From NCBI GenBank assembly GCA_943326315.2, contig CALPSU020000006.1:1-29079 (forward strand): a DNA stretch of 29,079 bases, given 5' to 3'. The notes beneath the pieces are model-generated. The model saw only the letters and a program-made list of their open reading frames with translations, was not told where the DNA came from and did not search any database. The stretch's first letter is position 1; each line of letters begins with the position of its first letter. The position numbers and the translations under genes were made by a program. Below, one piece after another: positions 25,853-29,079 of the stretch. The DNA is from Chryseobacterium gleum. GTDB taxonomy: Bacteria; Bacteroidota; Bacteroidia; Flavobacteriales_D; Crocinitomicaceae.

Positions 25853-26896
25853 TTATTTAATCCCTTCTACCAAAATAAACCCGTGTAGTTTTCCGAAATA
25901 ATGATTATAAATCAAAATTCGTTTAATTTGTTTATTTCCAGATTTATATAAACAAGATTTAGGTATTTTTTTAGTTACTAAAATATTTGAAGTAAGCCAA
26001 AGCGCGAAACCTGAAGCTGTTGGATATTCTCCAACGCAATTTTTATAGGTTAGAATCGTTTGATCTGGGAAATGCGTATCTATAATTTGATGATACCGAT
26101 AATCGTGGTTTAAATCACCATTTAAACCAATCATCACTGCATCGATATCGGAAGTGTTTAATTTATTCTTTTGCAAGAAGTTATTAAGTAAACTATCTAC
26201 ATCCTCTTGTTTTGATGAGATCATTTGAGTAACATCAACAATTCTAACGAGCGCATTTTCTTGACTATTTTCTAGTACAAACATACATGCTCCTTCACCT
26301 ATGATTGAGCCAGTTGAATTAGAATTGTAAAGTGAATCGAGTGAACAATCTTCTTTTTTCACCCATCCTTTTAAAAAATCAATATTGAAATTATAATCTG
26401 ATATTTCTTCTACTGATCCTACTAATAATTTACCATTTTGTTCATCAAAAAATAAACTTGCATCTACTAAAGCCGACTCAAATGCCAACCCCATATTTAC
26501 ATGTGTATTATTATAACTACTGTTTTTGGTCATCATCGCTAAATTTGCAGCTATTCCATTTGGAGTACTTTGAACAAAATTGGTTGGAGTTAGACTTCCT
26601 TCATCGTATTGTACAATTTGATTTAAAAATTTAATACAATCCTCTAATCCTCCATTTGCCGTTCCAATAATTATTCCTTTTACATCTTTGTGTTTATTCA
26701 ATAAAAATATACCGCTACCTATACCGATTCGAATAGCTTTACCCATTCTTCTTAGAAGTCCTTTGGGGATTATTTCTGAATAATCTGGTTCAATTGCTTG
26801 AATTAAGTTGGAAGAATAATTCATTATTTCTCCGTCCATGAAAGAAGAGTCAATGGTTTTTTGGGGACAAATACAAGATAGATCTTTGATATACAT
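25853..26896 (-). CDS. Beta-ketoacyl synthase chain-length-factor-like protein
   Basis: 347 residues with the same fold and order of blocks as the protein at 16249: LTPTNFVQSTPNGIAANLA, then NNTHVNMGLAFESALVDA (~129-146) at the site where true ketosynthases have their Cys. The nucleophile is absent, so it is a non-condensing partner (ApeC-like). It follows the ketosynthase at 26906 by 9 bp. N-terminal residues MYIKDLSCICPQ and the IIPKGLLRRMGKAIRIGIG block parallel the ILPPTALRRLSTILKIGM block of the other copy, indicating duplication. It ends the first gene block before the 139-bp gap. Confidence 0.82.
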   Translation of the reverse strand: MYIKDLSCICPQKTIDSSFMDGEIMNYSSNLIQAIEPDYSEIIPKGLLRRMGKAIRIGIGSGIFLLNKHKDVKGIIIGTANGGLEDCIKFLNQIVQYDEGSLTPTNFVQSTPNGIAANLAMMTKNSSYNNTHVNMGLAFESALVDASLFFDEQNGKLLVGSVEEISDYNFNIDFLKGWVKKEDCSLDSLYNSNSTGSIIGEGACMFVLENSQENALVRIVDVTQMISSKQEDVDSLLNNFLQKNKLNTSDIDAVMIGLNGDLNHDYRYHQIIDTHFPDQTILTYKNCVGEYPTASGFALWLTSNILVTKKIPKSCLYKSGNKQIKRILIYNHYFGKLHGFILVEGIK

Positions 26897-26905
26897 CTTA
26901 AAAAA

Positions 26906-28099
26906 TTAGTTAATCGATACTTTTGAAATTATCAAAGACGTACAATTACCTCCAAAGCCAAATGAATTAGATAAAACATGTTTGATGGTTTGATTATCCC
27001 TATATTTTGTAATCGGACCTTCATTAGAAATGGAATCTTCACAATTTAAACTTGCATATAATTCATTATTTTGAATTGAAAGTATACTAAAAATTGCCTC
27101 GATTACCCCAGATGCAGCTAAAGTATGTCCTGTATATGATTTTGTAGAGTTGAAAGCTGGAATTTTAGAAAATACTTTTGACATTCCTAAAAGTTCTGTT
27201 GCATCGTTATTTTGGGTTGCTGTACCGTGAGTATTTATATAATCAATCTCACTTTCCTTTATCTTTGCTTTTAACAATGCTTCAGATATTGATCGAACTA
27301 CGCCATTAGCATCATCTGACAATGCAGTTGGATGAAATGCATCATTTGAATTTCCATACCCAGTAATTTCAGCATATACTTTTTTGTCTCCAACAACGTC
27401 TGAAGATTCTAAAATTAAATATCCTGCTCCTTCACCTAGGTTTAAACCTGTTCGGTTATTATCAAAAGGTTTGCAAAATTCTTTGGATAAAATCTGTAAG
27501 GAGTTGAAACCATTTACCGTGAATTTTGACAAACTATCTGTTCCTCCAACAATCACTCTAGTTGCTCTTTTTGATTGAATTAATTTATATCCTAACATTA
27601 TCGCATTTGCCGAGGAAGAACAAGCTGTATTTATAGTATCTGTTAATCCTTTGATTTGAAAATATTCTACCAGTTTAACAAGATGTACGGCGCTTCCATA
27701 TGAAGATAAATATTCCGATCCACCTGAAGGTAAATTCGCATCATTGTATAAGCTATCCGTTTCTACCATTCCTCCAACAGTACTAGAAGAAACAATAGCT
27801 GTGTCAAAAGAAGAAAGGTCATTTTCTGTTAAATGAGCCATTGAAACAGCCTCTTTTACAGCCGTAAGCGCAAATACATCTGTTCGTGTAAATCCTTTTT
27901 CGTTTTTTAGACTTAGATTTTGAAGAAATGTTTTAGTAGCACGTTTAACTTCCCCAAAAAGGAGATCTTTGGCAAAATTAGAATCTAAAAATTGCGATTT
28001 ACCGATTCCTGATTTGCTATTTTTCAAACTAAGTAAGTTTTCTTCGACATTGTTTCCAATTGCAGAAACAACTCCAAAACCTGTTACTAAAACAGCCAT
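26906..28099 (-). CDS. Beta-ketoacyl-ACP synthase with intact Cys-His-His site
   Basis: 397 residues with INTACSSSANAIM (Cys160), INTHGTATQNND (His291) and STKSYTGHTLAASG (His325). It is the paralogue of the ketosynthase at 17151 and has the same neighbours, an ACP 5 bp before and a CLF-like gene 9 bp after. It would condense malonyl-ACP units as a heterodimer with that CLF-like protein. Differences in the substrate-tunnel regions may give a different chain length or starter preference; that is inference. Confidence 0.93.
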   Translation of the reverse strand: MAVLVTGFGVVSAIGNNVEENLLSLKNSKSGIGKSQFLDSNFAKDLLFGEVKRATKTFLQNLSLKNEKGFTRTDVFALTAVKEAVSMAHLTENDLSSFDTAIVSSSTVGGMVETDSLYNDANLPSGGSEYLSSYGSAVHLVKLVEYFQIKGLTDTINTACSSSANAIMLGYKLIQSKRATRVIVGGTDSLSKFTVNGFNSLQILSKEFCKPFDNNRTGLNLGEGAGYLILESSDVVGDKKVYAEITGYGNSNDAFHPTALSDDANGVVRSISEALLKAKIKESEIDYINTHGTATQNNDATELLGMSKVFSKIPAFNSTKSYTGHTLAASGVIEAIFSILSIQNNELYASLNCEDSISNEGPITKYRDNQTIKHVLSNSFGFGGNCTSLIISKVSIN

Positions 28100-28104
28100 T
28101 TACT

Positions 28105-28374
28105 CTATTTTTTAGAATTTGCTAATATATATTCAGCCATATGATTTATGTCAATCAAAACTTTACGTCCTTCCTGTGGATTTTCTATTTTAATTTGGTA
28201 TTCACGTTCTAATAATACAACTAGCTCTAATGAATCAATTGAATCTAAATCTAAACTACCGCCAAAGAATGGTTCATCGTCTTTGATGTCTTCCTCTTTT
28301 ACATCGATTAAGTTTAAATATTCGATGATCTGTGTTTTCAATGTTAATTTTAGATCTTCTAATTCCATATTCAT
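28105..28374 (-). CDS. Acyl carrier protein
   Basis: 89 residues with DLDSIDSLELVVLLERE (Ser45 as the phosphopantetheine site) and a GGSLDLD loop before it. Its ATG directly follows the TAA of the ABC permease gene with no spacer, and the ketosynthase starts 5 bp after its stop. A second in-frame ATG (28368) could also be used. It is most similar to the ACP at 18332, supporting duplication of the ACP-KS-CLF unit. Confidence 0.92.
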   Translation of the reverse strand: MNMELEDLKLTLKTQIIEYLNLIDVKEEDIKDDEPFFGGSLDLDSIDSLELVVLLEREYQIKIENPQEGRKVLIDINHMAEYILANSKK

Positions 28375-29079
28375 TTATATTAGTTTATTGGTTTTCAATT
28401 TTAAATATATCAATAATTGACAAATCGTTATAAATGTAATCAAATATAGAACGACCGATCCTAATTCTGACCAACTACCTTGTTTTAAAAATATCGTATA
28501 AAACCCTTCTAAACACCAATGTAAAGGAGAAATATTACTTATTAATTGCATATAATTAGGCATTACAAAAGTTGGTACCCAAATTCCACCAATAGCCCCA
28601 AATAAAATTATAGAAATCGCTCCAAATCCATTTGCTTGCTCTTGAGTTTTCGCTAATGTTCCTATCAATAAAGCGTAACTCACTGCTGAAAGTCCTGTCA
28701 ATAAAACGATTATTAACATAGGAAAAGGATTAGAAGGTATACCAAGTCTTGGAAGTTCTATCAATGGAAAAAGATAAATCCCAATTGAAAAAATAACAAA
28801 TACTTGTAAAAAAGCTACAAATAAATATACCAACATTTTAGCAATCAAAACCAATGAAAAGCTTGTTGGTAGAGTTTTAAGTCTTACAAAACTTCCACTC
28901 GTTTTTTCTTTTGCAATATTACTACCTAGGGAAGTTACCATAAAAAACATTGCGAAAATAGTCCATGCCGGAACATTATGCTGAGAAGAGTTAGGCAAAA
29001 TTTTGTTTCCTGAATTGGATGCTGTAATAGACTCAATATTTATTTTACTAGCTTGCATTTGTTTTTCAATATCTATCGA
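28375..29079 (-). CDS. ABC-2 type transporter permease, 5' end outside the window
   Basis: The frame is open to the right edge, so only the C-terminal ~235 residues are seen and the start is outside; an ATG at 29058 is internal. There are about six hydrophobic segments, with the ABC-2 pattern FAMFFMVTSLGSNIAKEKTSG, GTLAKTQEQANGFGAI and a GGIWVPTFVMPNYMQLISNISP loop. It belongs to the inner-membrane permeases that work with a separate ATPase, which should be encoded upstream. Being joined to the ACP gene without a spacer, it is probably the exporter of the pigment or its lipid precursor across the inner membrane. Confidence 0.88.
   Translation of the reverse strand, partial: SIDIEKQMQASKINIESITASNSGNKILPNSSQHNVPAWTIFAMFFMVTSLGSNIAKEKTSGSFVRLKTLPTSFSLVLIAKMLVYLFVAFLQVFVIFSIGIYLFPLIELPRLGIPSNPFPMLIIVLLTGLSAVSYALLIGTLAKTQEQANGFGAISIILFGAIGGIWVPTFVMPNYMQLISNISPLHWCLEGFYTIFLKQGSWSELGSVVLYLITFITICQLLIYLKLKTNKLI

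Noticed and set aside
1..29079. tRNA, rRNA, CRISPR array, insertion sequence or phage genes
   Set aside because: I looked for cloverleaf-like sequences, regular short repeats with spacers, transposase motifs and terminal inverted repeats and saw none; a covariance-model scan was not possible.

Overview
The window looks like chromosomal DNA of a Bacteroidota bacterium, most likely a member of the Flavobacteriales. It is AT-rich, and the genes lack clear Shine-Dalgarno sequences. Promoter-like boxes of the TAnnTTTG type occur. There is a type IX secretion C-terminal sorting domain preceded by a SprB-type repeat, a DUF5686 outer-membrane protein, and a flexirubin/aryl-polyene type gene cluster whose tyrosine ammonia-lyase resembles the flavobacterial one. 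Genus assignment is not possible from the sequence alone.

Left part (1-9045): the 3' end of a T9SS-secreted surface protein with a strong terminator; a divergent pair consisting of a very large conserved outer-membrane barrel protein of unknown function (minus) and a 1515-residue fusion of an oligopeptidase B-like S9 peptidase with a CarboxypepD_reg/DUF5686 outer-membrane module (plus). Middle part (9064-14494): a convergent hairpin, a SulP-STAS-carbonic anhydrase fusion (minus), a 308-bp divergent intergenic region, then a plus-strand operon of a metallo-beta-lactamase-fold hydrolase, a GT4 glycosyltransferase and a GT2-DUF2062 membrane glycosyltransferase. The last of these ends 2 bp from the end of the pigment cluster.

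Right part (14497-29079, all minus strand): a flexirubin-like pigment cluster that continues past the right edge. Reading in the direction of transcription it holds: ABC-2 permease (partial), ACP, ketosynthase, CLF-like protein, a 139-bp gap with a promoter candidate, then 15 tightly packed genes: tyrosine ammonia-lyase, ketoreductase, ketosynthase, ACP, LpxL-type acyltransferase, a dehydratase lacking the usual His, thioesterase, ketosynthase, a ketosynthase-like fragment, ACP, ketosynthase, CLF-like protein, membrane-anchored polysaccharide deacetylase, LolA-like carrier, and a FabZ-like dehydratase. Most junctions are 0-9 bp gaps or 1-20 bp overlaps.

Inferred working: tyrosine is deaminated to 4-coumarate, which is loaded on an ACP by a ligase not in this window. 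Ketosynthase/CLF pairs, FabG-like reductase and hot-dog dehydratases (no enoyl reductase is seen) extend it to a conjugated aryl polyene. The thioesterase, acyltransferase, LolA-like protein and ABC permease would release, attach and move the product to the outer membrane. The same ACP-KS-CLF triad occurs twice, suggesting an internal duplication. The dialkylresorcinol genes, activating ligase, MMPL exporter and ring-tailoring enzymes expected for full flexirubin synthesis are not in the window and may lie beyond 29079.
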